DNA from: Caenimonas sedimenti
GTDB lineage: Bacteria > Pseudomonadota > Gammaproteobacteria > Burkholderiales > Burkholderiaceae_C
DNA length: 64,000 nucleotides
Reading direction: 5' to 3'
NCBI RefSeq assembly: GCF_007833165.1
Contig: NZ_VOBQ01000005.1
Location: 1 to 64,000, forward strand
Part shown: piece after piece, positions 37,970 through 55,779 of the stretch
Layout: every line of letters begins with the position of its first letter
Position numbering within the stretch: the first letter of the stretch is position 1
Notes under the pieces: model-generated
Seen by the model: only the letters and a program-made list of their open reading frames with translations
Told to the model about the DNA's origin: nothing
The model's database searches: none
Made by a program: the position numbers and the translations under genes

Positions 37970-40234
37970 CTATTTCACGCAGTCCGCGAAGTACTGCATC
38001 TTGCCGTCGGCGCCCACCTCGCCGACCAGGCCGTGGATGTCCGTCTCGAAGCCCGGGCACTCGGCGTTGAACTCGCGTGAGAACTTCAGGTAGTCCACGA
38101 TCCGCTTGTTGAAGACTTCGCCCGGGATCAGCAGCGGGATGCCCGGGGGATACGGCGTCACCAGGCTGGTGGTGATGCGTCCTTCCAGGTCGTCGATGGC
38201 CACGCGCTCGGTCTTGCGGTGGGCGATGTGGGCGAAGGCGTCGCTCGGCTTCATGGCCGGCTGCAGGTCCGACAGGTAGATCTCGGTCGACAGCCGCGCG
38301 ATGTCGTACTTGGCGTAGAGCTCGTGCACGTGCTGGCACAGGTCGGCCAGGCCCATGCGCTCGTAGCGCGGGAAGCGCTGGCAGAACTCCGGCAGGATGC
38401 GCCACATCGGCTGGTTCTTGGCGTAGTCGTCCTTGAACTGCTGCAGCGCCGACAGCAGCGTGTTCCAGCGGCCCTTGGTGATGCCGATGGTGAACAGGAT
38501 GAAGAAGCTGTAGAGCCCCGTCTTCTCCACGATGATCCCGTGCTCCGCGAGGAACTTGGTGACGATGGAAGCCGGGATGCCGGTCTTGGCGAACTTGCCG
38601 TTCAGGTCGAGCCCGGGCGTCACGATGGTGGACTTGATCGGGTCCAGCATGTTGAACCCCTCGGCCAGGTTGCCGAAGCCGTGCCACTTGGCGGTGCGCG
38701 CCTCGCCCTTGATGATCCAGTCGTCCGCGCGCCCCATGCCGTCGTCGGTCAGCTTGTCCGGGCCCCAGACCTTGAACCACCAGTCCTGCTTGCCGTACTC
38801 GCCCTCCACCTTGCGCATGGCGCGGCGGAAGTCCAGGGCCTCGAGGATGCTCTCCTCCACCAGCGCGGTGCCGCCGGGTGGCTCCATCATCGCGGCGGCC
38901 ACGTCGCAGCTGGCGATGATGGCGTACTGCGGGCTGGTCGAGGTGTGCATCAGGTACGCCTCGTTGAACAGGTGCCGGTCCAGCTTGTTCTCGACGGCGT
39001 CCTGCACCAGCACGTGGCTGGCCTGGCTGATGCCGGCCAGCAGCTTGTGGATGGACTGCGTGGAATAGACCAGCGACTTCTGCGGCCGCGGCCGCTTCTT
39101 GCCCATGGCGTGGAAACTGCCGTAGAAAGGGTGGAAGCAGGCGTGCGGAATCCAGGCCTCGTCGAAGTGCAGCGCCTCCACGTAGCCGTCCAGCATGGAC
39201 TTGATGGTCTCGGTGTTGTACAGGACGCCGTCGTAGGTGGACTGCGTCAGCGTCAGGATGCGGGGCTTCACCGTCTCCGGGTCGACGCCGGCCAGCAGCG
39301 GATTGGCCTTGATCTTCTTCCTGATGGACTCCGGGGTGAACTCGCTCTGCGGGATCGGCCCGATGATGCCGAAGTGGTTGCGCGTCGGCTTCAGGAAGAC
39401 CGGGATCGCCCCGGTCATGATGATCGAGTGCAGGATCGACTTGTGGCAGTTGCGGTCCACCACCACCACGTCGCCCGGCGCCACCTCGTGGTGCCACACC
39501 ATCTTGTTCGACGTGCTGGTGCCATTGGTGACGAAGAAGCAGTGGTCGGCGTTGAAGATCCGCGCCGCGTTGCGCTCGCTGGCCGCGACCGGGCCGGTGT
39601 GGTCCAGCAGCTGGCCGAGTTCATCCACCGCGTTGCAGACGTCGGCCCGCAGCATGTTCTCGCCGAAGAACTGGTGGAACATCTGTCCCACCGGGCTCTT
39701 CAGGAAGGCGACGCCGCCGGAGTGGCCCGGGCAGTGCCAGGAATAGGAGCCGTCCTCGGCGTAGTCCAGCAGCGCCTTGAAAAACGGCGGCTGGATGCCC
39801 TCCAGGTAGCTCTTGGCCTCCCGCATGATGTGGCGCGCCATGAACTCCGGCGTGTCCTCGTACATGTGGATGAAGCCATGCAGCTCGCGCAGGATGTCGT
39901 TGGGGATGTGCCGCGACGTCTTGGTTTCCCCGTAGACGTAGATCGGCACCTCCAGGTTCTTGCGGCGCACCTCCTCGATGAAGCTGCGCAGGTTCAGCAC
40001 CGCCGGGTCCAGGTCGGGCCCGGGGGTGAACTCCTCGTCGTCGATCGACAGGATGAAGGCGCTGGCCCGGCTTTGCTGCTGCGCGAACTGCGAGAGGTCG
40101 CCGTAGCCCGTGACGCCCAGCACCTCGAAGCCTTCCGCCTCGATGGCCTGCGCCAGCGCGCGGATGCCCAGCCCGGAGGTGTTCTCCGAACGGTAGTCTT
40201 CGTCGATGATGACGATGGGGAAGCGGAATTTCAT
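37970..40234 (-). CDS. PLP-dependent Arg/Lys/Orn decarboxylase
   Basis: 754 residues, the full fold-type I basic amino acid decarboxylase: an N-terminal wing domain (FPIVIIDEDYRSENTSGLGI), the PLP core with TNGTSTSNKMVWH and DEAW, and the Schiff-base Lys397 in YSTQSIHKLLAGISQ, then the C-terminal domain. It makes agmatine, cadaverine or putrescine; the substrate cannot be settled from sequence. It stands alone with no antiporter gene nearby, arguing against a dedicated acid-resistance system. ATG 40234 gives the family start MKFRFPIV. Confidence 0.92.
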   Translation of the reverse strand: MKFRFPIVIIDEDYRSENTSGLGIRALAQAIEAEGFEVLGVTGYGDLSQFAQQQSRASAFILSIDDEEFTPGPDLDPAVLNLRSFIEEVRRKNLEVPIYVYGETKTSRHIPNDILRELHGFIHMYEDTPEFMARHIMREAKSYLEGIQPPFFKALLDYAEDGSYSWHCPGHSGGVAFLKSPVGQMFHQFFGENMLRADVCNAVDELGQLLDHTGPVAASERNAARIFNADHCFFVTNGTSTSNKMVWHHEVAPGDVVVVDRNCHKSILHSIIMTGAIPVFLKPTRNHFGIIGPIPQSEFTPESIRKKIKANPLLAGVDPETVKPRILTLTQSTYDGVLYNTETIKSMLDGYVEALHFDEAWIPHACFHPFYGSFHAMGKKRPRPQKSLVYSTQSIHKLLAGISQASHVLVQDAVENKLDRHLFNEAYLMHTSTSPQYAIIASCDVAAAMMEPPGGTALVEESILEALDFRRAMRKVEGEYGKQDWWFKVWGPDKLTDDGMGRADDWIIKGEARTAKWHGFGNLAEGFNMLDPIKSTIVTPGLDLNGKFAKTGIPASIVTKFLAEHGIIVEKTGLYSFFILFTIGITKGRWNTLLSALQQFKDDYAKNQPMWRILPEFCQRFPRYERMGLADLCQHVHELYAKYDIARLSTEIYLSDLQPAMKPSDAFAHIAHRKTERVAIDDLEGRITTSLVTPYPPGIPLLIPGEVFNKRIVDYLKFSREFNAECPGFETDIHGLVGEVGADGKMQYFADCVK

Positions 40235-40312
40235 GGCCGCGAGTGTATGCAATTTCGCGTGACCGCCGTGCGCCCGCGCATCCGCCAGCCAGGATGGCCG
40301 GGCCGCCGCCCC

Positions 40313-41857
40313 TCAGCGTGGCCGGTGGACCCGCACCACTTCCCGCGTCCAGCTGTCGTCGCGGCCGTTGGGCAGGCGCGCCTTTCGCACCAGCTTGACC
40401 ACCGCGCCGTTGCTGTTGACCCAGATCGTGCCCGTCCCGAAGACGCCGGACTGCGTGCGCAGGCTCGATTCGATGCGGTAGGCCTTCAACGTGCCGACCG
40501 GGATGGTCACATCCTCGTAGGCCACCACCTTCATGTCCTGCTCGACCCAGCCCTTGTAGCCGTTGCGCAGCGTCTGGGTGGACCGGATGCTCCACTTGCG
40601 CCCGATCTGGAAGTCGCCCACCGGCAGCACCTGGAGGGGCGGGTCGAAGGTCGATCCCTGGTCGTTGCGGATGGTCCCGCCGCCGACCGTGATCACCTGT
40701 TCACCGTTGTTGAATTCGATGATTCCATCCTTGATGGAAGTCACCCGCTGCGTCTCGCGCCGCGACTCCAGCCCCGTGAGGCCCTCCCGGTACACGTACT
40801 CGATCTCGTCGCCCACCCGCGGGTCGCGCTGGATCGGGGCCCGGCCCTGCACCGGCGAGGCCACGACCTGCGGCCGGGCCAGCTGGTCCAGCTTTTCCTG
40901 GGCGGCTTCGCTGATGAGGCCGTTGGGGTGCTTCTGCAGGAAGCTGAAATAGTCATCCGGGTTGCGGGACGACTTGATGCGGTCCCAGTCGGCCTTCTCC
41001 GCGGTGAAAAGCTCCTCGCGCACCGCAGGCGTGGCCCTGGACAGCGGGACAGGAGGCGCTGCCGGAGCCGCCGCGACCGTTGCCGCGCGGCCGTCGTTGA
41101 ACACGAAGTCGTCTTCGAGGCTGGTGCTTTCCCATGGGATCTGCCGGCCCCTGCTCTTTTGGCGAACCTGCAGGCGCACGCGCTTGAAAACGTCTTCGAT
41201 GCGCGCTGTCGGCTTGGCCAATTCCTGGAGGAGGTAACCTGTGTAGAGCCCGTTGCTCTCGGCTCCGTCATCAGCGATGTTGCCCGGTGCGGTCGCGTAG
41301 GCCAGGAATGTCCCGGGCGGCGCATCGACCTGTGCCAGCCCCTTGGCGGAGCCGGCGCCGCCGAACGGGTTGTCACGGCAGGCATCGAGGACGACGATGT
41401 TGACGCGGTTTCCCGCCGCCTTGAACGCCTCGATCACGGTGTCGAGGTTGACGGCCTGAGCTGGAACGTCGGCGGCACTGGTCGGCCGGGAGTCCACCGG
41501 CAGCATGTAGTTGCGCCAATCGAGCTGCAGTCCGTGGCCGGCGTAATAGAACATGCCGACGCCCTGCTTTCCCCGCAGCTGGTCGCGCACGGCCGTAATG
41601 GCCTGGGCCATCTGGTCGCGCGATCCATCGCGCAATTCGGTGACGGTGAAACCCAGCTTTCGCAATGACGCCGTCATCGCCGCGGCATCGTTGGCCGGAT
41701 TGGCCAGCGCGGCCGCCCCGGGATACGCCGAATTGCCGATCACGAGTGCCACCCGGATGTCGAGAGGCGCCTGCGCGCTGGCCGAGAAACCGACCAGTGC
41801 CCATGCCGCGATGCCTCGGCTCCATGCGCGCCGAGCGCGTCCTGTCTTGACTGCCAT
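40313..41857 (-). CDS. Secreted caspase-fold (C14) peptidase
   Basis: 514 residues. After a signal peptide (~1-30) comes a caspase p20-like domain: RVALVIGNSAYPGAAALANP, the catalytic His108 in YYAGHGLQ and Cys160 in VVLDACRDNPFGG, so the dyad is intact. A Pro/Ala linker (~258-275) leads to a C-terminal region of unknown fold (VGDEIEYVYREGLTG, ending EVVRVHRPR), probably beta-rich. Bacterial metacaspase-like proteins usually cleave after Arg or Lys; the substrate here is unknown. It lies upstream of the decarboxylase gene with a 78-bp gap. Confidence 0.87.
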   Translation of the reverse strand: MAVKTGRARRAWSRGIAAWALVGFSASAQAPLDIRVALVIGNSAYPGAAALANPANDAAAMTASLRKLGFTVTELRDGSRDQMAQAITAVRDQLRGKQGVGMFYYAGHGLQLDWRNYMLPVDSRPTSAADVPAQAVNLDTVIEAFKAAGNRVNIVVLDACRDNPFGGAGSAKGLAQVDAPPGTFLAYATAPGNIADDGAESNGLYTGYLLQELAKPTARIEDVFKRVRLQVRQKSRGRQIPWESTSLEDDFVFNDGRAATVAAAPAAPPVPLSRATPAVREELFTAEKADWDRIKSSRNPDDYFSFLQKHPNGLISEAAQEKLDQLARPQVVASPVQGRAPIQRDPRVGDEIEYVYREGLTGLESRRETQRVTSIKDGIIEFNNGEQVITVGGGTIRNDQGSTFDPPLQVLPVGDFQIGRKWSIRSTQTLRNGYKGWVEQDMKVVAYEDVTIPVGTLKAYRIESSLRTQSGVFGTGTIWVNSNGAVVKLVRKARLPNGRDDSWTREVVRVHRPR

Positions 41858-41962
41858 TTCGGATCCCACTGCGCGCCCCGGACTGCTTGAACGTGGCTCA
41901 ACTATAGCGGGCTCCCATCCGTTGGGGCAATGCGGAACGGCCGCAGGTGCGGGGCCACAAAC

Positions 41963-41986
41963 CAAAAACCCGCCGGAGGGCGGGTT
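41963..41986 (-). terminator. Intrinsic terminator after tRNA-Ser
   Basis: On the minus strand an 8-bp stem (41979-41986 with 41967-41974), a 4-nt loop and a T5 run follow the tRNA 3' end by about a dozen bases. Confidence 0.85.
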
Positions 41987-41996
41987 GGCTTGGCAT

Positions 41997-42088
<92 letters not shown>

Positions 42089-42113
42089 AGCAAGCCCGCA
42101 ATTGTAGCAGCGG

Positions 42114-44177
<2,064 letters not shown>

Positions 44178-44186
44178 CCGTTCTCC

Positions 44187-50798
<6,612 letters not shown>

Positions 50799-51013
50799 TT
50801 CATATCCCCCGTTGGTAAGCAACTGTTGGCAGGTCAACAGCAAGCCCGGAGCAGGGTAGCGGGTTCACGGCACGCCGACAACAACAGCGCCCGGTCAATC
50901 CCTCGCAGAGCCAGCATTGGCGCGGGTTGTAGGAAGGCACTGACAGCAAGAAAGCGGTCGAACCTACAGGAGCAAATGAGGCGAAAACAGCACTTTGGAA
51001 TCGGCCGGGCCCA

Positions 51014-51040
51014 TGAAAAAGCCGCCCGAAGGCGGCCTTT
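51014..51040 (-). terminator. Intrinsic terminator after the livK-like gene
   Basis: On the minus strand GCCGCC (51031-51036 side) pairs with GGCGGC around a UUCG tetraloop and is followed by T5, 24 nt after the stop codon at 51064. Confidence 0.9.
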
Positions 51041-51063
51041 CGAAACACGCGGTTACGCGTGTC

Positions 51064-52185
51064 TTACATCGGTTCCTTCTTGCCGCCCTTGTAGGTGTAC
51101 AGGGTGGTCGCGGCGTTCTTCAGTTCGCCGTTGGTTTCGAAGGCGATCGTGGAGGTCACGCCCTTGAAGTTCGACTTCGCCAGGAACGGCGTGTAGACCT
51201 TCGGGTCGGTGGACTTCGCGGCCTTCATGGCTTCGACCAGGACGAACGTCGCGTCATAGGTGTACGGGCTGTACACCTGGAACTGGTTCGGGTACTTCTT
51301 GTCGTACTTGGCCTTCCAGGCGGTGCCGCCGGGCATCTTGCCCAGGGACGCGCCGCCTTCGGCGCAGATCACGTTCTCGAGCGTCTTGGCGCCGGCAGCC
51401 AGCTTGATGATTTCGCTGGTGCAGATGCCGTCGCCGCCGAAGTACTTGACGTTGCCCATGCCCAGCTGTTCCATCTGGCGCAGCATCGGGCCGGCCTGGG
51501 GATCCATGCCGCCGTAGAAGATGGCGTCAGGCGCCTTGGCCTTGATGGCGGTCAGGATGGCCATGAAGTCGGTGGCCTTGTCGGTCGTGAACTGCTCGTC
51601 GACCACCGTCATGCCCTTGGACTTGGCGGTGTTCTTGAACACTTCGGCGACGCCCTGGCCGTAGGCCGTGCGGTCGTCGATGATGGCGACCTTCTTCAGC
51701 TTCAGCTTGTCCGCGGCATGCAGGGCCAGCGCAGCGCCCAGGGCGTTGTCGTTGGCGATGATGCGGAACGTCGTCTTGTAGCCGGGCTTGGTCAGGTTGG
51801 GGTTCGTCGCCGCGCCGGTGACATGGGGGATGCCGCAGTCGTTGTAGACCTTGGAGGCGGGGATCGTCGTGCCGGAGTTCAGGTGGCCGACCACGCCGGC
51901 GACCTTGGCGTCGCACAGCTTCTGCGCGGCGGCGGTGCCCTGCTTGGGATCGGCGGCGTCGTCTTCGGCCTGGATCTCGAACTTGACCTTCTTGCCGCCG
52001 ATGGTGACGCCTTGCGCGTTCAGGTCCTCGATGGCCATGCGGACGCCGTTTTCATTGTCCTTGCCGTAGTGCGCCTGGGCACCCGACAGGGGCGCCACGT
52101 GGCCGATCTTCACGACGGTGTCCTGAGCGATCGCGACGCCGGAAACGACGGCGATGGCCGCTGCGGCAATCAGCTTGATTTGCAT
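51064..52185 (-). CDS. livK: Branched-chain amino acid ABC substrate-binding protein
   Basis: 373 residues of the LivJ/LivK family (periplasmic binding protein type I). Sec signal 1-20. IGHVAPLSGAQAHYGKDNENG, the GHLNSGTTIPAS ligand loop, and FGGDGICTSEI are typical. The SD is GGAGG, 4 nt before ATG. No permease or ATPase genes accompany it, and it has its own terminator, so it is monocistronic; it must serve a liv transporter encoded elsewhere. The exact ligand is not determinable. Confidence 0.92.
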   Translation of the reverse strand: MQIKLIAAAAIAVVSGVAIAQDTVVKIGHVAPLSGAQAHYGKDNENGVRMAIEDLNAQGVTIGGKKVKFEIQAEDDAADPKQGTAAAQKLCDAKVAGVVGHLNSGTTIPASKVYNDCGIPHVTGAATNPNLTKPGYKTTFRIIANDNALGAALALHAADKLKLKKVAIIDDRTAYGQGVAEVFKNTAKSKGMTVVDEQFTTDKATDFMAILTAIKAKAPDAIFYGGMDPQAGPMLRQMEQLGMGNVKYFGGDGICTSEIIKLAAGAKTLENVICAEGGASLGKMPGGTAWKAKYDKKYPNQFQVYSPYTYDATFVLVEAMKAAKSTDPKVYTPFLAKSNFKGVTSTIAFETNGELKNAATTLYTYKGGKKEPM

Positions 52186-52338
52186 AAAACCTCCAGATGT
52201 AGGGAAAAGGTTGAGATCCGTTATTGCTCAACGGGCGCGACCATATCGCAATTTCCAGGCCCGAACCATAGGGAAACGTCTAGGTGATCGGGCATCAGGG
52301 GGTTTTCCCGGTGAGCAGCGCCGCTAATGGCGTCCCTC

Positions 52339-52677
52339 TCAAACGCCTCTCGCGCCCGGCCGTTGACGCGCCTTCAATTCTTCCGCGACAGCCTGCGCCA
52401 CCGCCTGGCGCACGACGGCCTCGAGACGCTCCCGCAGCAAGGGGCCGAGGGCGCTCGTCTGTTCCAGGATGACGGTGGAAATCGCTTCGCGCACCCGCCG
52501 GTCGAGCGTGAGGTCGAGCCGTTGCAGCACGCGTTGCGCGAGCTGCTCCTGCGACAGCTGCGGCCCAGCGTCGGCAGCCGCGTCCCGCGCGGCAACCGCG
52601 GCCTGCGCGGGCGGCGCCCCGCCTTGCACGACTTCGGTGAGCGTGGGAACGAACCGTGGCGGCGCGCGGGTGGCCAT
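52339..52677 (-). CDS. Conserved small protein downstream of holC
   Basis: 112 residues, soluble and helical in the second half (LSQEQLAQRVLQRLDLTLDRR, then LLRERLEAVVRQAVAQAVAEE), which may form a coiled-coil dimer; the first 50 residues are Ala/Pro-rich. Its ATG overlaps the holC stop, indicating coupling. I cannot name a family. The position after pepA-holC suggests co-expression with the replisome chi subunit, but no functional link is shown. Confidence 0.72.
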   Translation of the reverse strand: MATRAPPRFVPTLTEVVQGGAPPAQAAVAARDAAADAGPQLSQEQLAQRVLQRLDLTLDRRVREAISTVILEQTSALGPLLRERLEAVVRQAVAQAVAEELKARQRPGARGV

Positions 52678-53114
52678 CAGCCGGCCTCCCGCGTCGCGAG
52701 GTCGTGCCTGGTGATCGCGTAGCCGCGATCGGCATAGTGCTTCCAGCGGCGGCGCGCCTGCTGCCGGTCGTCCTCGTCCGGGGTCACCACTTCGATCAGG
52801 CGTTCGAAGCGCTCGAAGCCCTCGGGCACCACCGCGCCCAGGTTCACCAGCACCTGCTGGTGGGGCGCGGCGCGCGGCGCTTCGGCCAGGACCACCGGCG
52901 AGGCTGCAAGCACTTCGGGCGGCGCCGTTGCACCATGGCAATGCGCGATGAACTCCAGTGGCGAGAAGGTCCACAGGCTCGTGTCGAGCGTGCGCAGGGT
53001 GTCCGGCTCGCCCGTGACAACCACGCGAGCGCCCGTGCCCGTGGCCTTGCGCAGCAGCCGGCATGCATAGCCCACCTTGTCGGGCGCGTTGAAGTGGAAA
53101 GAGACCTCGGTCAT
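52677..53114 (-). CDS. holC: DNA polymerase III chi subunit
   Basis: 145 residues. Chi links the clamp loader to SSB. MTEVSFHFNAPDKVGYACRL is the family start; LWTFSPLEFIAHC and the C-terminal RRRWKHYADRGYAITRHDL are conserved. ATG 53114 is chosen for this start. It follows pepA after 13 nt, the standard pepA-holC order. Confidence 0.95.
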   Translation of the reverse strand: MTEVSFHFNAPDKVGYACRLLRKATGTGARVVVTGEPDTLRTLDTSLWTFSPLEFIAHCHGATAPPEVLAASPVVLAEAPRAAPHQQVLVNLGAVVPEGFERFERLIEVVTPDEDDRQQARRRWKHYADRGYAITRHDLATREAG

Positions 53115-53127
53115 GCGGGACCGGGGA

Positions 53128-54648
53128 TCAGGCGGCCGCCTTCGAACGGGCCTTCGGCGCCTTGGCAGGCTTGGCCCTGGCACCTTGCGGCTTGCGCGTC
53201 GGGCCATCGTCGCCCGCCTGGCCCAGCAGGTATTCGAGCAGCAGGCCCACCGGCCGGCCGGTGGCGCTCTTGGCGGCACCGCCCTTCCACGCCGTGCCGG
53301 CGATGTCGAGGTGCGCCCAGGGGTAGTTCTGCGTGAAGCGGTGCAGGAACTTGGCCGCGTTGATGGCGCCCCCCGCCCGCCCCGCCACATTGGCGACGTC
53401 GGCGAAGTTGCTCTTCAGCCCTTCCGCGTATTCGTCATCCAGCGGCATGCGCCAACACGGGTCCAGGGCGGCCTCGCCGGCGGCCTGCAGCTGCGCCGCC
53501 AGGTCATCGTCGGTGGCGAACAGGCCGCTGCGCACGCCGCCCAGGGCGATCACGCAGGCGCCGGTGAGCGTCGCGATGTCGATGACGACACGCGGGTTGA
53601 AGCGTTCGGCGTACGTGAGCGCGTCGCACAGGATCAGCCGGCCTTCGGCGTCCGTGTTCAGCACCTCGATCGTCTGGCCCGACAGGCTGGTGAGGATGTC
53701 GCCGGGCTTGTAGGCGCCGCCGTCCAGCATGTTCTCGCAGGTGGGGATCAGGCCGACGACGTTGATCGCGGGCTTCAGTTCGGCCAGCGCGCGGAAGGTG
53801 CCCAGCACGCTCGCCGCCCCGCCCATGTCGAACTTCATCTCGTCCATTTCGGCCGACGGCTTGATCGAGACGCCGCCGGTATCGAAGGTGATGCCCTTGC
53901 CCACCAGCACGGTGGGCGCATCGGCGCGGCCGCCGCCCTGGTACTTGAGGATGATGAAGCGCAGCGGCTCGTTCGACCCCTGGGCGACGCCCATGAAAGA
54001 GCCCATGCCGATCTTGGCGACTTCCTTGGGCCCCAGCACCTCGCACTGGAAGCCATGCGCCCTGGCGAGCTTCTTCGCCTCGTCGCCCAGGCGGGTGGGC
54101 GTCGCATAGTTGGGTGGGAGATTGCCGAGTTCACGGGCGAACTCGATGCCGGTCGCCGCAGCGCGTGCCTTGGCGAATGCGTCCTTGTGCAGGGCCGCGT
54201 CGGCTGCGCCGACGACGACCCGCTGCAACTCGCGCGCCTCCGGCTTCGATTTGGTGGCCACATACACGTAGCTGCTCTCGGCCGTCGCGCAGACGGCGGC
54301 CCGCACGGCATCGGCCCCGCTGCCCGGCGGCAGCACGATGACCAGCTTCTTCGCCTTGCTGGAGCGCAGCGCGCCCACGGCAGCACCCACGGCCGCCTGG
54401 ATCTTCTTGCCCGAGCCGTCACCAGCGCCCGCGAGCACCACGCGCGGCGCGGAGATGCCCGCGCTGCGGTACGCATGCAGCAGTTTGCCCGGCTTGGGTT
54501 CGAGATCGCGCGCGGCGAGCGCCGCCGCAACCAGGGCCGACACGGGGTCCTTGCCGCCTGGGTGGCCTTCCGTCACCAGCACGAGCAGCACGTCGCATTT
54601 CTCGCCGGCCGCGCCCGCCGCGTCCAGGGTCCTGAGTTCGAAGTCCAT
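53128..54648 (-). CDS. pepA: Leucyl aminopeptidase PepA
   Basis: 506 residues, M17 family. The two-zinc centre and signature NTDAEGRLILCDALTY are present, with KGITFDTGGVSIKPS and DMGGAASVLG. The N-terminal macro-like domain (MDFELRTLDAAGAAGEKCDV) is typical, and the Lys/Ala-rich C-terminal extension (~480-506) is extra. It cleaves N-terminal residues from peptides; in E. coli it also acts as XerAB partner. Its start is 30 bp from divergent lptF. Confidence 0.96.
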   Translation of the reverse strand: MDFELRTLDAAGAAGEKCDVLLVLVTEGHPGGKDPVSALVAAALAARDLEPKPGKLLHAYRSAGISAPRVVLAGAGDGSGKKIQAAVGAAVGALRSSKAKKLVIVLPPGSGADAVRAAVCATAESSYVYVATKSKPEARELQRVVVGAADAALHKDAFAKARAAATGIEFARELGNLPPNYATPTRLGDEAKKLARAHGFQCEVLGPKEVAKIGMGSFMGVAQGSNEPLRFIILKYQGGGRADAPTVLVGKGITFDTGGVSIKPSAEMDEMKFDMGGAASVLGTFRALAELKPAINVVGLIPTCENMLDGGAYKPGDILTSLSGQTIEVLNTDAEGRLILCDALTYAERFNPRVVIDIATLTGACVIALGGVRSGLFATDDDLAAQLQAAGEAALDPCWRMPLDDEYAEGLKSNFADVANVAGRAGGAINAAKFLHRFTQNYPWAHLDIAGTAWKGGAAKSATGRPVGLLLEYLLGQAGDDGPTRKPQGARAKPAKAPKARSKAAA

Positions 54649-54678
54649 AATCCGCCGTTGTTCTTGGGTCTGCCGCCG

Positions 54679-55779
54679 ATGTTATTCCATTCAACCCTGC
54701 GCAAGGAGCTCGCCCGGAGTTTCGGCGCCACGCTCGTGGTGCTGGTGACCATTGTCATGACGATGACGCTGATCCGCACGCTCAGCCAGGCGAGCCGCGG
54801 CAGCGTGAACCCGCAGGAAGTGATGATGGTGATGGGCTACACCGTGCTGGGCTTCCTGCCGCCGATCCTGACCCTGTCGCTGTTCGTGGCCATCGTGGGC
54901 ACGCTCTCGCGCATGTACCGCGACAGCGAGATGGTCATCTGGTTCTCGGCCGGCCGGGGCCTGTCCGCCTTCCTGCGTCCCCTGTTCGGCTTCGCCTGGC
55001 CCATCCTGCTGGCCATTGCCGCCCTGGCCCTGGTGATCTGGCCGTGGGCCAACCAGCAGACGCAGGAACTGAAGGACCGCTACGGCCGCCGGGGCGACCT
55101 CGAGCGGGTCGCACCGGGCCAGTTCCAGGAATCTGCCAGCGGGCGCCGGGTCTTCTTCCTGGACAAGGACACGCCGGACAACAAATCGGGCAAGAACATC
55201 TTCATCTCCACGGTGGAGAACCATCGCGAGACGGTCACGTCGGCCCGCGGCGGACGCGTGGAGACCATCGGGGACCAGCAGTTCCTGCTGCTGTCGAACG
55301 GGCAGCGCCTGGAGAGCTCGCTGAAGAACGAGGGCATGCGGATCAGCGAGTTCGAACAGCATGGGAGCCGGGTCAACGGGGGCGGCCTGGGCTCCCTCGA
55401 CGCGAGTCCGGCCAAGGCCCGCTCGACCCTGGCCCTCATGCTGGAACCGACGCCGGTCAACCGGGCCGAACTCGCCTGGCGGCTCGGGCTGGCGCTGGCG
55501 GCGTTCAACTTCGTCGTCCTGGCCATCACGGTGTCCAGCGTCAACCCGCGCGCCGGCCGCAGCGGCAACCTCATCTTCGCGCTCTTCGCCTTCATCGTGT
55601 ACTTCAACATGCTCAACCTCGGCCAGAGCTGGATCGGCCACGGCCGCACCTCGTTCGCCGGGTTCCTGCTCGGCCTGCACGGCGGCATTTTCGCCGCCGC
55701 GCTGTTCTGGCTGGGCAAGCAGCACAACAACTGGGCACTGCCGTCGGTTCTGCGCCGCCTGCGGAGCACACCCGCTTGA
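54679..55779 (+). CDS. lptF: LPS export permease LptF
   Basis: 366 residues. Six membrane spans with the jelly-roll periplasmic domain (~110-255) between spans 3 and 4. MLFHSTLRKELARSFGATLVV and SSVNPRAGRSGNLIFALFAF are family features. With LptG and LptB it extracts LPS from the inner membrane. ATG 54679 is the only reasonable start. It overlaps lptG by 4 nt. Confidence 0.96.
   Translation: MLFHSTLRKELARSFGATLVVLVTIVMTMTLIRTLSQASRGSVNPQEVMMVMGYTVLGFLPPILTLSLFVAIVGTLSRMYRDSEMVIWFSAGRGLSAFLRPLFGFAWPILLAIAALALVIWPWANQQTQELKDRYGRRGDLERVAPGQFQESASGRRVFFLDKDTPDNKSGKNIFISTVENHRETVTSARGGRVETIGDQQFLLLSNGQRLESSLKNEGMRISEFEQHGSRVNGGGLGSLDASPAKARSTLALMLEPTPVNRAELAWRLGLALAAFNFVVLAITVSSVNPRAGRSGNLIFALFAFIVYFNMLNLGQSWIGHGRTSFAGFLLGLHGGIFAAALFWLGKQHNNWALPSVLRRLRSTPA

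Noticed and set aside
38219-41668. A 1,149-codon plus-strand open frame opposite the decarboxylase and caspase genes
   Set aside because: Both minus-strand genes have intact catalytic motifs; the antisense frame has none.
52186-52338. Possible sigma-54 promoter before the livK-like gene
   Set aside because: TGG and TTGC elements are present but their spacing does not fit the -24/-12 pattern.
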